Source: Nevskia sp.
GTDB taxonomy: Bacteria > Pseudomonadota > Gammaproteobacteria > Nevskiales > Nevskiaceae
Reading direction: 5' to 3'
Length of the DNA stretch: 64,000 nucleotides
NCBI GenBank assembly: GCA_023229645.1
Contig: JALNYU010000003.1
Coordinates: 62,001-126,000 of the forward strand
Position numbers and translations under genes: made by a program. Below are positions 42,503-51,901 of the stretch, one piece after another. The notes below the pieces were generated by a model, which saw only the letters and a list, made by a program, of their open reading frames with translations, was not told the origin of the DNA and made no database searches. How positions within the stretch are numbered: the first letter of the stretch is position 1; the number at the start of each line of letters is the position of its first letter.

Positions 42503-44476
42503 TTATGAGTTGGGCTTTGTCGCGTCGGCGCGATTGGGCGCTACGATGCCGTAGCGCTGCATGCGGCGGTAGAACGTTGCGCGTGGAATGGCGAGTTCGG
42601 CGGCGGCGGCCGAAACCTGCCAGGCGTGGCGGCGCAATGCGGCGATCATTTGTTCGCGTGGATTGCGTGCTGCGCTGCCTTCTGCCGTTGATGGTTCGAG
42701 GGAGGGTAGGGTGATATCTGGCGGTAAGTGTGCGGGGTGGAGCTGGGCTTCGTCGCAGACGGCGATCGCATAACGCAGGGCGTTGCGTAGTTGGCGAATA
42801 TTGCCCGGCCACGCGTATTCGCTGAGACATTCCAATGTTGCTTGTGGAAGTGTGAGTTCCGGCCGCTCGGCCAACGTTCGTTCTTCGCTAAACAACTGCT
42901 GTATCAGCGCCGTGCGGTCGCAGCGCTCACGCAGTGGCGGTAGGCGCAGCGTTGCGGCGTTTAAGCGGTAATAGAGGTCTTCGCGGAACAGGCCTTGGCG
43001 GACCAACGTTGGCAGATCACGGTGGGTGGCGCAAATGACGCTGAGGTCTACGTGTTCGATGTCGGTTGAGCCCAGTGGCACGACTTCGCCTTCGGCGAGT
43101 ACGCGCAGCAAGCGGGTTTGTAGTGGAATCGGCATATCGCCAATTTCGTCTAAGAATAGAGTGCCGCCGTCGGCCAGTAGAATCTTACCTTTCTCGCCTT
43201 TAGCTTTGGCGCCGGTGAAAGCGCCAGCGCGGTAACCAAACAGCTCGCTTTCGATTAGCGTTTCGGGAATCGCGGCGCAATTGAGCGCCACCAGGGGTTT
43301 ATCGCGGCGTGTGCTTTCGGCGTGGATGGCGCGGGCAAATACTTCTTTGCCGCTGCCGGTTTCGCCGAGGATGAGGATGGGAATGCGTCGATTGACGAGC
43401 CGCCGCGCGCGCTCGATGTTTGTCGCCATTTGTGGGTCGGAACAGCGTAGCCCGGCCAATCCGTTGGTGCTGATACCGGCTGCGGTTGGTGCAGCCGGAG
43501 GCGGCGCGATCATTGCGCTGGGCTTTGCGCGTGCCGGGTGCTGACGCAGCGGTGCGCGGACACGGGCGTAGTATTGGCGGCGTGTGCCGTCGCCATAGGT
43601 ATGCAGAATTTGCGGTACGCCGGGATGTTCGTGAGCGCCGCGAATCAAGCTTTCCGGTTGGATATCGAATAAGTCACTCAACGTTTCATGGGTGCGCCCA
43701 CGCAATAGGTCGGCACGCGCTGCGCGATTGCTGGCGATGATGGCGCCGTTATCGTTGAACGCGATGATTTGGTCTTGTGCGGAGGTGAATAGCGTCGGCG
43801 TCGGGCCGAGTTCTAACGTCCAGCAGGCATCATGCTGAGCCAGAAACCAGCTGTTTTCGATCATCGCCGCGGCTTGTACAACCAGGCCGTAAATCAGCGC
43901 CTGACTGGCGCGATTTTCCGCGGCGCGGAGGCCGGTGGCGTTGACTACGGCGATGATGGCGCCATCGGCATCGAAGACCGGCGCTGCGCTGCAGGAAATG
44001 CCGATGTTTTGCGCGCGGAAATGGTCGTTGCGGTGGACGAGAATCGGCGCGCGGTCATACAACGCAGTACCGATGCCGCTGGTGCCTTCGATGCGCTCGG
44101 ACCAGCACGTGCCCAGGCATAGGCTCATCCGCTTGAACTCGCGGTCGTGGCCGGCGTCGCCGTAGAAGTCGATCGTCGCGCCATCGCCATCGGCCAGCAG
44201 CACGCAGAATTCCGAGGCTAGCAATTGCCGGTGCAGCGGTTCGGCGTAGCTGCGCGCAACGTGCAGAAAAGGTTCGAGCCGGCCGCGCCGTTCGCGTAGA
44301 TCGGCGTGGCTGAGCGATTCGATTTTGCTGCGGCCGTCGGGCGTTAGCCCATGCGTTTCGAGCGAGCGCTGCCACGATACCCGCAAGCGCGTCGGCAAGT
44401 CTTCGATCGCTCGAAGGCCAGATTGCGCAAAGCGGGCGATTCGGGCTGCGTGCTCTCGGTGTTCTGGAGCGGGCAT
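42503..44476 (-). CDS. Sigma-54-dependent activator (AcoR-like)
   Basis: 657 residues. N-terminal GAF-type sensory region (about 60-230, FCVLLADGDGATIDFYGD), PAS-like segment (about 230-310), AAA+ domain with Walker A GETGSGKE, intact GAFTGA loop, Walker B GGTLFLDEIGD, and a Fis-type HTH (SAAAAELAIPRATFYRRMQRYG). The layout matches AcoR and other activators of alcohol and acetoin catabolism. It lacks a receiver domain, so it likely senses a small molecule directly. It follows the alcohol dehydrogenase operon on the same strand and probably acts on the -24/-12 promoter at 49595. Confidence 0.93.
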   Translation of the reverse strand: MPAPEHREHAARIARFAQSGLRAIEDLPTRLRVSWQRSLETHGLTPDGRSKIESLSHADLRERRGRLEPFLHVARSYAEPLHRQLLASEFCVLLADGDGATIDFYGDAGHDREFKRMSLCLGTCWSERIEGTSGIGTALYDRAPILVHRNDHFRAQNIGISCSAAPVFDADGAIIAVVNATGLRAAENRASQALIYGLVVQAAAMIENSWFLAQHDACWTLELGPTPTLFTSAQDQIIAFNDNGAIIASNRAARADLLRGRTHETLSDLFDIQPESLIRGAHEHPGVPQILHTYGDGTRRQYYARVRAPLRQHPARAKPSAMIAPPPAAPTAAGISTNGLAGLRCSDPQMATNIERARRLVNRRIPILILGETGSGKEVFARAIHAESTRRDKPLVALNCAAIPETLIESELFGYRAGAFTGAKAKGEKGKILLADGGTLFLDEIGDMPIPLQTRLLRVLAEGEVVPLGSTDIEHVDLSVICATHRDLPTLVRQGLFREDLYYRLNAATLRLPPLRERCDRTALIQQLFSEERTLAERPELTLPQATLECLSEYAWPGNIRQLRNALRYAIAVCDEAQLHPAHLPPDITLPSLEPSTAEGSAARNPREQMIAALRRHAWQVSAAAAELAIPRATFYRRMQRYGIVAPNRADATKPNS

Positions 44477-44605
44477 TGATCGCCTCTTGACTGGGTGCTC
44501 GTGCTGCCCTGCTCAGACTGGGCGGGGCAGATCCTCGCGCTTAGCATAGGCTTGGCGCCCGTCGGGGACAAACCAAGCGTATGACCGCGTCCGTGCGCGA
44601 ATTGC

Positions 44606-45475
44606 TCAAGGCCAGGAATAGACGTATTTCACTTCCAGCGTATTGGTGACTGGAAAATTCTTGCCCTCGACCCCGAATGAGTATTTAACGGCGATTGACT
44701 GATTTTTGAACGTGAAGAAGCTTAGTCCAACGTCGGCATCCAGCGCGTGGTTACTTGGCGCGCCGTTACGCCCGGCTTGATATTGGTAGTCGGCACCAAT
44801 AAACGGCTGCAGCCACGATGTGACGTTGTAGCCGATGCGCTGGTTGGTGTGCAGAATCGTGCCCGGCGTGCGGCCGGTTGAGGCGGCTTTGCCGGTGAAT
44901 ACTGCACCGGCGTCGGCGGTGTAGTCGCCAGCGTTGCCAGGGCCGAACTTTACGGTCCAGAGAAAGCTGGCGAGATCAGCCCAGGCATCGCCGCCGCCGA
45001 CGGCAGCATTGCCGACCGGCACCGAAAGGAAGTTTTGCAAGCCGAACGTGGCGTTTGATGTCGGTTTAAACCAGACCGCGAAGCCGGTGAGCGGATCGCC
45101 GATCCCGCCAGCGCGGGTACGCGTTTCCGGATTGCGCAGCCCCACTTCCGGCAGGATGACTTCATACGCAAAGCCGACTTTGGGCAAGCCGTCGAAGGTC
45201 CAAAACCGCACGTATTTCGATAAGCCGACGATGGTTTGGTCGCCGTTGGCATCAACCCGGTTGCCGCCGGCATCGAAGTCTTTGCGCGTGGTGCCGAGGG
45301 TGGCGTATTGAACGAAGACGTTGAACGGCTTGAAGTCAACCGGCAGCGCGTATTCACCGGGGGTGATGACATCCAGCGTGATGCCGAGCGCTGCGGCATT
45401 TGGCGTCGCCGCAAGACCTGTTAGGGCGACTGCGGCGGCGGCGATATGTGCCGGTGTTTTTTTATTGATGAACAT
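44606..45475 (-). CDS. Outer-membrane protein of the MetA/SphA-like family
   Basis: 289 residues with a signal peptide (AAAAVALTGLAATPNAAA) and alternating beta strands ending in aromatic residues (final residues YVYSWP), as in outer-membrane barrels. The pattern resembles the Phenol_MetA_deg family (also SphA-like), often encoded with aromatic or alcohol degradation genes and thought to pass hydrophobic substrates. Strong GGAGGAG before the ATG at 45475. Lies directly after aldA. Confidence 0.78.
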   Translation of the reverse strand: MFINKKTPAHIAAAAVALTGLAATPNAAALGITLDVITPGEYALPVDFKPFNVFVQYATLGTTRKDFDAGGNRVDANGDQTIVGLSKYVRFWTFDGLPKVGFAYEVILPEVGLRNPETRTRAGGIGDPLTGFAVWFKPTSNATFGLQNFLSVPVGNAAVGGGDAWADLASFLWTVKFGPGNAGDYTADAGAVFTGKAASTGRTPGTILHTNQRIGYNVTSWLQPFIGADYQYQAGRNGAPSNHALDADVGLSFFTFKNQSIAVKYSFGVEGKNFPVTNTLEVKYVYSWP

Positions 45476-45522
45476 GGCTCTCCTCCCATTGCATTGCTTT
45501 ATTTGTGGTGTTGGTGACTTGT

Positions 45523-46962
45523 TCAGTCGTGTTGCAGGTAAACCACTTGGGTTTCCATGAACGCGTAAAGCCCGTGTTTGCCATCAGCGCCACCGATGCC
45601 GGAATGGCGGCGGCCGGCGTGAAAGCCCTGCATCGCCTCGAAGCTCTCGCGGTTGATGTAGGTTTCACCGAACGCAAGTGCGTGCACCGCGCGCATCGCG
45701 GCATTGAGATCGCGCGTGAACACGGACGACGTCAGGCCGTATTCGCTGTCGTTGGCGAGGGCGACGGCTTCGTCGAGGCTGTCGACCACTTGAATCGGCA
45801 GGACCGGGCCGAAGACTTCGTGGCGCATGACGTCCATGTCGTGCCGGCAATTCAGCAGCACCGTCGGTTCGTAGTGGTAGCCGCGCGCGCGCGCCGCCGG
45901 ATGGCCGCCGAGCGCGGTGCGCGCGCCCTGCGTCTCGGCTTTACGGACGATGCCGTCGATGCGATCAACCGCGGCGCGGTTGATCAGCGGGCCCATGTCC
46001 AGCCCGGTTTCGCGACTCGGGTCGCCATACCGCGTGGCGGCCATGCGAGCGATGATTTTTTCGCTGAATGCGTCGGCGATGCCGCGTTCGACGTAGACCC
46101 GCTCGGTGCAGTTGCAGACTTGCCCGGTGTTAATGATTCGCGAATCCCAGATCGCTTTGGCGGCGAGATCGAGGTCGGCGTCGGCGAGCACGATGGCCGG
46201 CGCTTTACCGCCGAGTTCGAGATTCACGCGGGTGAGATTATTTGCCGCTGCAGCCATGATCCGGCGGCCGGTTGCGACGCTGCCGGTGAAGGTCACAAGG
46301 TTGACGTGCTCGTGCGCGCTGAGTTGCGCGCCGACGGTTGCACCGCGGCCGCCAACGAGATTAAAAACGCCGGCCGGCAAGTCAATTTCAGCGACGAGCT
46401 TGGCGAATTCGTAAGCGTTGGCCGGCGTCTCTTCGCTCGGCTTGATCACAATCGTGTTGCCAGTCAGCAGCGCTGGCGCCAGCTTTCGTGCAATCAGGAA
46501 GAACGGGAAATTCCACGGCAGCACGCCAGCGACGACGCCGATGGGTTTGCGCAGCAGGAAGATGCTTTCGCCGACGCGGTCGCTGGTCAGCACCTCGCCT
46601 TCAAGGCGCCGTGCCCACTCCGCGGTGTAGTCGAGGTAGTCGGCGGTAAAGGCAACTTCCACTTCTGCCAGCGGCAGGATTTTTCCTTGCTCGCGGGTGA
46701 TGAGCGCGGCCAAGTGCGCTTTGTGCTCGCGAATTTTGGCGGCAATTTTTCGTAAATAGTCAGCGCGTTGTATCGCGGGCAAGCGCGCCCATGCGGGCTG
46801 TGCACGCCGTGCCGCCTCGACGGCGGCATCGACTGCCGCCCGGCTGCTTTCTGGAATCCGTGCGACGAGTGTTTCGTCGGCCGGGTTGATCACGTCGATC
46901 AATACCTCGGCCTGATTGGTGTCGAATTGGCCGTCGATATAGTTCTGGTAATTCGTGTGCAT
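45523..46962 (-). CDS. aldA: Aldehyde dehydrogenase, AldA type
   Basis: 479 residues, the same length as E. coli AldA (lactaldehyde/glycolaldehyde dehydrogenase), with nearly colinear motifs: PWNFPFFLIARK, KPSEETPANA, FTGSVATGRRI, LELGGKAPA (catalytic Glu), NTGQVCNCTERVYV (catalytic Cys) and INRESFEAMQGFHAG...SGIGGADGKHGL. It oxidises an aldehyde to acid with NAD. In this operon it probably takes the aldehyde made by the PQQ dehydrogenase; the AldA-type sequence suggests a short hydroxyaldehyde, but this is inference. AAGGAG before the start. Confidence 0.92.
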   Translation of the reverse strand: MHTNYQNYIDGQFDTNQAEVLIDVINPADETLVARIPESSRAAVDAAVEAARRAQPAWARLPAIQRADYLRKIAAKIREHKAHLAALITREQGKILPLAEVEVAFTADYLDYTAEWARRLEGEVLTSDRVGESIFLLRKPIGVVAGVLPWNFPFFLIARKLAPALLTGNTIVIKPSEETPANAYEFAKLVAEIDLPAGVFNLVGGRGATVGAQLSAHEHVNLVTFTGSVATGRRIMAAAANNLTRVNLELGGKAPAIVLADADLDLAAKAIWDSRIINTGQVCNCTERVYVERGIADAFSEKIIARMAATRYGDPSRETGLDMGPLINRAAVDRIDGIVRKAETQGARTALGGHPAARARGYHYEPTVLLNCRHDMDVMRHEVFGPVLPIQVVDSLDEAVALANDSEYGLTSSVFTRDLNAAMRAVHALAFGETYINRESFEAMQGFHAGRRHSGIGGADGKHGLYAFMETQVVYLQHD

Positions 46963-47076
46963 GGCGTCTCCTTTCGTAGTGTTTTGGGCAGCCGCGCTCC
47001 GGCCGGCATCCGTGAAACCAGCGAGCGGGTGCAGCAGGGTGGGGCGGAGGCGCGCGGCCCCCGCCAGTGGAAAGAC

Positions 47077-48795
47077 TTACTTGTCGAGCTTGAACACGAG
47101 AATCGAGCCGCCTTGGGGCACGATGGTTTTGTGATCGAGCACGGCATCGAAGGCGCCTTGCATGCGCTGGGCATCAACGCCCCAGCCGGCTTGCACGGCG
47201 ATGTACTGCTCGCCATCCACCGCGAAGCTTGAAGGCACACCTTCAACGCCGGAACTCGCTGGGTATTGCCAGAGCAGCTTGCCGGTGCTGGCGTCGAACG
47301 CGTGGAAGAGGCGGTCGTTGGTGCCACCGCCGAAGACGAGGTTGCCGCCGGTGGTCATCAGCGGGCCCCAGTTCATTTCGGGGTAGTTATGCGTCCAAAC
47401 TTTCTTGCGGCCGTTGAGATCCCAGGCTTGTACTTCGCCGATGTGGTCGCGAGATTCCACGGTCATGCGGACGTTGGTCAGAATGTTTTCTAACGACACG
47501 CCCAAATACAGTTCGCCTTTCGTGTACTTGCTTTCGATATTCGTTAGCTCAGCACAGAGATTGTTATTGGCGGGCACATAGAACAGGCCGGTGATCGGGT
47601 TGTAAGCTTCCGGCGGCCAGTCTTTGCCACCCCAAAGCGAAGGGCAAAAGCCCACGGCTTTGCCGATGTGCATGATGTGATCGGGGTCGTAGCTGGGCCG
47701 GCCGGTTTTCTTATCAACGCTGGAAAACACGTTTTGTTTCACAAACGGCCAAGCGTCGACGAAATTCACCGTGCTCGACGTGCGTTCCAGCAACCACAGA
47801 TAGCCGTTGCGGCCAGCATGGACCAAGCTTTTGATTTTCTTGCCATCGCGTTCAACATCGATCAGCAGCGGTGCGGACACCTCGTCCCAATCCCAGCCAT
47901 CGTTCCAGTGATACTGATGGAAGCCTTCCAGCGCGCCGGTATCGGCGTTCAGCGCTAGCATCGAATTGGCGTAAAGGTTATCGCCCTTGCGGGTGTCCGG
48001 CGTCCACGGGCCCGGATTGCCGGTGCCCCAGAACGTCAGATTAGTTTGCGGATCATAAGTGCCCGTAATCCAGACGCTGCCGCCTCCGTGCTCATAGGTG
48101 CCGGCTGGCCAAGTATCGCCGCCCGGTTGGTCCGGTGCTGGGATGGTGTAGGTCCGCCAGATTTCTTTGCCGGTTTCCGCATCGAATGCAGCAACAAAGC
48201 CGCGAATGCCGTATTCGCCGCCGGAGCAGCCGACTAGGATTTTGCCGTTAATCGCCAGCGGCGCCAGTGTTGTGTAGTAACCAGCTTTCCAGTCGGCAAT
48301 CGGCGTCTTCCAAGACTCTTTACCGGTTTTTGCGTCGAGCGCGACGAGAAAAGCATCGGTGGTGCCGATATAGACTTTATCGCCGTAGAGCGCAACGCCG
48401 CGGTTAGTCGGGTGTAATTGCTGCAGTTCATCTGGAATGGTTTTCTTATAGCGCCAGAGTTCTCGCCCGGTCTTTGCAGCCAAAGCAATAACCTGATTGT
48501 TCGGTGTGGTGACGAACATGTAGCCGTTATTGACGATTGGCGGTGCCTGATGGCCTTCCATCATGCCAGTGGAGTATGACCACGCCAGTTTCAACTTGCC
48601 AATGTTGTGTTCGTTGATTTGTTTCAGTGGGCTATAGCCCCAACCGCTGTAGTTGGCCCGATACATCAGCCAATTTTGCGGTTCCGGATTCAGCAAACGG
48701 GCGTTGGTTACTGGGGTATAGCTCGGCTCGGCCGCGACGGCGGCGAGCGGTAGTACAGCCGCAAGTAAAAATCGATACAGGTGATGTCTTTTCAT
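47077..48795 (-). CDS. PQQ-dependent alcohol dehydrogenase, lanthanide-type signature
   Basis: 572 residues from the ATG at 48795 (GGAGGGG upstream); the frame extends to 49095 but only the later start gives a signal peptide (FLLAAVLPLAAVA). Eight-bladed propeller with repeated tryptophan-docking blocks (DAKTGKESWKTP, DAETGKEIWRT, DASTGKLLWQYP). Metal ligands by alignment: Glu194 in GGEYGIRG, Asn260 in GTGNPGPW, catalytic Asp302 and Asp304 in DGWDWDE. The extra Asp two residues after the catalytic one marks lanthanide-using enzymes (XoxF, ExaF, PedH); calcium types have Ala or Ser. The neighbouring-cysteine pair common in this family is absent: the site reads LHPTNRG (127-133). Periplasmic. 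Gene order suggests aldehyde goes to AldA. Confidence 0.93.
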   Translation of the reverse strand: MKRHHLYRFLLAAVLPLAAVAAEPSYTPVTNARLLNPEPQNWLMYRANYSGWGYSPLKQINEHNIGKLKLAWSYSTGMMEGHQAPPIVNNGYMFVTTPNNQVIALAAKTGRELWRYKKTIPDELQQLHPTNRGVALYGDKVYIGTTDAFLVALDAKTGKESWKTPIADWKAGYYTTLAPLAINGKILVGCSGGEYGIRGFVAAFDAETGKEIWRTYTIPAPDQPGGDTWPAGTYEHGGGSVWITGTYDPQTNLTFWGTGNPGPWTPDTRKGDNLYANSMLALNADTGALEGFHQYHWNDGWDWDEVSAPLLIDVERDGKKIKSLVHAGRNGYLWLLERTSSTVNFVDAWPFVKQNVFSSVDKKTGRPSYDPDHIMHIGKAVGFCPSLWGGKDWPPEAYNPITGLFYVPANNNLCAELTNIESKYTKGELYLGVSLENILTNVRMTVESRDHIGEVQAWDLNGRKKVWTHNYPEMNWGPLMTTGGNLVFGGGTNDRLFHAFDASTGKLLWQYPASSGVEGVPSSFAVDGEQYIAVQAGWGVDAQRMQGAFDAVLDHKTIVPQGGSILVFKLDK

Positions 48796-48905
48796 TGTAT
48801 TGAGCCCCTCCGGGCACTGATCTTTTGATTTTTTAAGAACCCCGATAGCAGCCGCAGATCTCGCGTTTGCCGCGGGTACCACGCCGCCGTCCTTGGCGTC
48901 CCGCT

Positions 48906-49556
48906 CTAACCCGAGCGCTTGGCGCCGGGTTTGGTATTGAAGGCGCTGGCGATGACCAATTCCCCGCCTTCTGAACGCAACGACAGATATGGCAGATTGC
49001 TCGGTGCCGGTCCGGCGGTGACACTGCCAGCGGCGCGGACATCGAATTTTGAAAAATGGCAGAAGCACATCAACGCTTGATCTGCCGGCAACCACTGGCT
49101 GACTTCGCAGCCTTGGTGCGTGCAGGTTGCGGAGTAGGCGAACACGCCATCTGCGGCGCGGGCCCGGGTTTCGGCGTCCAGGCTCTCGACGGGCAAGCGC
49201 AGCAGCAGCAGTTTGTTAAGGCGCGAGCCATCGCGCACGGTGTTGCTCGCGGTGTCGTAAGGCAGCGCGATGATCGGATTGGAATTTTCCGGAATGTCAC
49301 TGACTTTCAATGGCGTTGGCGCGCCTTCTGTGGCGGCATTGACCAAGCGGTCGCCGATTGTCGGGCGCTGGTCGTGCGCATTGGTGCCTTCATCGGCGTG
49401 AAGGTCAGATAACCGCAGCAAGCTACTGCTACCAATGAGCACTGAGCCGGCCGCCCGTACGAACGTTCTGCGGCTGATGTCGCAGCTGTGCGCGGTACAT
49501 GCTCCAGCCGATTCCGACGGCCGGGCTACAACGATATCTTTTTCTTTTTGTGCCAT
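48906..49556 (-). CDS. Tat-exported Rieske [2Fe-2S] protein
   Basis: 216 residues. A twin-arginine signal is present: SRRTFVRAAG followed by a hydrophobic stretch. Rieske cluster sites: C145-T-H147-x-G-C150 and C164-F-C-H167. Secreted to the periplasm folded with its cluster, it could carry electrons. It is the first gene after the -24/-12 promoter and just upstream of the PQQ dehydrogenase, where other bacteria have a cytochrome c; so it may be the electron acceptor (inference). ATG at 49556 has TAGGAGCG. Confidence 0.9.
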   Translation of the reverse strand: MAQKEKDIVVARPSESAGACTAHSCDISRRTFVRAAGSVLIGSSSLLRLSDLHADEGTNAHDQRPTIGDRLVNAATEGAPTPLKVSDIPENSNPIIALPYDTASNTVRDGSRLNKLLLLRLPVESLDAETRARAADGVFAYSATCTHQGCEVSQWLPADQALMCFCHFSKFDVRAAGSVTAGPAPSNLPYLSLRSEGGELVIASAFNTKPGAKRSG

Positions 49557-49594
49557 CTTCGCTCCTATCCAGAAATGTTCTGCATAGATAAAGA

Positions 49595-49609
49595 GCGATG
49601 ACCGTGCCA
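49595..49609 (-). promoter_or_regulatory. Sigma-54 (-24/-12) promoter for the Rieske-PQQ dehydrogenase operon
   Basis: On the minus strand: TGGCAC, five bases, TCGC, matching TGGCAC-N5-TTGC with one change and the invariant GG and GC at the right distance. It lies about 40 bp before the Rieske start codon. Fits the sigma-54 activator encoded at the end of the same operon. Confidence 0.75.
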
Positions 49610-49754
49610 GTTTTTTTGGCAGGGTTTAAAGCTTGCAAAAATATTGATACAAAATATTTAAAAACAATGTGTTAAATTAAATATTTGGAACAATACTCTG
49701 CGTTGTTAATTATTTTATGGAGTGGAATATTTCAAATATTCAAGACAAACGACC

Positions 49755-49786
49755 GATCACAATGAGACGGATGTCTCACTGTGATC
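49755..49786. promoter_or_regulatory. Palindromic upstream activator site
   Basis: GATCACAATGAGACGG followed by ATGTCTCACTGTGATC: 13 of 16 positions in the two arms match as an inverted repeat (core TGAGAC...GTCTCA). It is centred about 160 bp upstream of the -24 element, where enhancer sites for sigma-54 activators usually lie. Probably bound by the AcoR-like protein (inference). Confidence 0.65.
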
Positions 49787-49982
49787 AGATCATCAGTAGG
49801 GAAACGCGCCGGGTGCGATGCGCGTGATCAGCATTTGCTGCGGTATCTCAGGGGACCGAAACCGGCACAGGGGGCGATTGCGGCCGCCGAAAAATAACCG
49901 AGTGGAGTGAGCCGGCCGGTGCAGATTCGCGTTGAGGTCGCTGGCTAGCGCCGGTTACGGCGCCGGCCAGCGGTGCGTTGGA

Positions 49983-50603
49983 TCAAGCGCTAAACAGAAT
50001 ACCGCGTTGGATCATCAGTTCGATGATCGCGTCGACTTCCTGCGACAAGGTCATTTCGGCAGTTTTTAGCACCAGCTCGGGCGCGTTTGGCGCTTCGTAT
50101 GGATCGTCGATGCCGGTGAAATTTTTGATCTGGCCGGCGCGGGCTTTTTTATACAGACCTTTAGGGTCGCGGCGTTCGGCTTCGTCGAGCGGGCAATCGA
50201 CATAGATCTCAATGAAATCCAATCCGCCTTCCTGATGCAGCGCGCGCACGCTGTCGCGGTCAGCACGGTAAGGGCTGATGAAACTCGACAAGACGATGAT
50301 GCCGGCATCGGCAAATAGTTTCCCGACTTCGCCGATACGGCGGATGTTCTCAGTGCGGTCGGCGGCACTGAAGCCGAGGTTCTTGTTGATGCCGAGCCGA
50401 ATATTGTCGCCATCCAGGCGATAACTTAAACGGCTGCGGCGCATCAACGCCTGTTCCAATGCCACGGCGACGGTGCTTTTGCCGCTGCCGGAGAAGCCAG
50501 TAAACCAGAGCGTGGCGCCTTTCTGGCCTAGCGTGCGGTAGCGGTCATCACGGCTGACTTCGCCGTCGTGCCAATGGACGTTGGTCGCGATTTGTTCGGT
50601 CAT
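49983..50603 (-). CDS. cysC: Adenylylsulfate kinase
   Basis: 206 residues with P-loop GFSGSGKST near residue 36 and the family motifs RLDGDNIRLGINKNLGFSAADRTENIRR, FISPYRADRDSVR and EIYVDCPLDEAERRDPKGLYKKARAG. It phosphorylates APS to PAPS in sulfate assimilation. Stands alone; no cysD or cysN next to it. Confidence 0.96.
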   Translation of the reverse strand: MTEQIATNVHWHDGEVSRDDRYRTLGQKGATLWFTGFSGSGKSTVAVALEQALMRRSRLSYRLDGDNIRLGINKNLGFSAADRTENIRRIGEVGKLFADAGIIVLSSFISPYRADRDSVRALHQEGGLDFIEIYVDCPLDEAERRDPKGLYKKARAGQIKNFTGIDDPYEAPNAPELVLKTAEMTLSQEVDAIIELMIQRGILFSA

Positions 50604-50727
50604 TGCGGTATCAATTATGCGTTTAGTGGAGAGTTAAAAAGACAGCATCTCGGTTGGTGCGCCCCTTCTAGAAGCGGGCGCGCCAACTGGAGAAGTCAGC
50701 ATCACGCAGATGCTGGCCGTTGTTGAT

Positions 50728-51531
50728 TTACTCGTCGTCGCCGAGCAGGCCGCCTAAGAGGCCTGCGCCGAGTACTGAGCCTTCGCCGCGGGAGCGACCG
50801 CCGATGGCGGGTGCCGCCATAACAATACGATTTGCCATGCGCGATAGCGGCAGCGATTGCAGCCAGATCCGCCCCGGTCCTTGCAGGGTGGCGTAGAACA
50901 GACCTTCGCCAGAGAACAGCGCCGATTTCAATTTGCCGACATATTGAATATCGAAGTTGACGCTGGGTTGTAAGGCCACGATGCAGCCGGTATCGACGCG
51001 CAAGGTTTCGCCAGGCGCCAAGGTGCGTTCGTGCAGGGTGCCTCCGGCATGAACGAACGCGAGGCCATCGCCATCCAAGCGCTGCATGATGAAACCTTCG
51101 CCGCCGAATAGGCCGACACCGAGGCGTTTTTGAAACGCGATGCCAAGCGCAACGCCTTTGGCGGCGCAGAGAAACGCGTCCTTCTGACAGATCAGCGTGC
51201 CGCCGACATCCGGCAGACGGATCGGAATGATCGTGCCCGGATACGGCGCTGCGAACGCGACTTTACGTTTGCCCTGACCCCCTTGGTGGCTAAACACCGT
51301 GGTGAACAGACTTTCCCCGGTCACCAAACGTTTGCCGGCGCCGACCAACGATCCCCAGAAGCCTTTCGATTGCCCGGAACCGTCGCCGAAGATCGTGTCC
51401 ATCACGACGCCATCTTCCATGTACATCATTGCACCGGCTTCGCCGATGGCGGCTTCGCCTGGGTCGAGTTCGATCTCGACGAACTGCATATCGCGGCCGT
51501 GGAGCTGATAATCAATAATGTCCATCGCCAT
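50728..51531 (-). CDS. AIM24 / TIGR00266 family protein
   Basis: 267 residues, beta-rich, with the family pattern YQLHGRDMQFVEIELDPGEAAIGEAGAMMYM near the start and GGEGFIMQRLDGDGLAFVHAGG in the middle, ending in a Gly-rich tail GLLGGLLGDDE. Cytoplasmic or membrane-associated; the bacterial function is not known. ATG at 51531 has AAGGAG eight bases upstream. Confidence 0.88.
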   Translation of the reverse strand: MAMDIIDYQLHGRDMQFVEIELDPGEAAIGEAGAMMYMEDGVVMDTIFGDGSGQSKGFWGSLVGAGKRLVTGESLFTTVFSHQGGQGKRKVAFAAPYPGTIIPIRLPDVGGTLICQKDAFLCAAKGVALGIAFQKRLGVGLFGGEGFIMQRLDGDGLAFVHAGGTLHERTLAPGETLRVDTGCIVALQPSVNFDIQYVGKLKSALFSGEGLFYATLQGPGRIWLQSLPLSRMANRIVMAAPAIGGRSRGEGSVLGAGLLGGLLGDDE

Positions 51532-51901
51532 AATTCGATCTCCTTAGGAGGATTGGTTTTAAACAACTAATACGGCAAGTCTTTAATTTTTGACTTATTA
51601 AAGCGATCAATTATTTTCAATCAAAACAACCAGTACGCAGATGTGCGTCGCTAGCGGCGCCAATCGTATCGAGGGGTAGTGTTCTGACCAAAGCATAACA
51701 AGACCATCTTTGTTCTGTTCTACTTAGCTCGGAATTCGCCAGTGCCGCGGTGGTGTAGATGCCGGTTCCCAGCTCGGCAGATTAAGGGATGCCGCAGGAG
51801 CCCGGTTCCTGGCTGGCGTTGTCTTCCAGCAAATGCGTTAGAACATTGAGTTCAACGTGGTTGGCACAAGCTTAAAACGCACGTTCCGATTAATTGCGGA
51901 G
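51532..51901. other. Intergenic region, 370 bp
   Basis: No gene seen. Contains the start region of the AIM24-like gene at its left and otherwise AT-rich DNA without clear signals. Confidence 0.4.
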
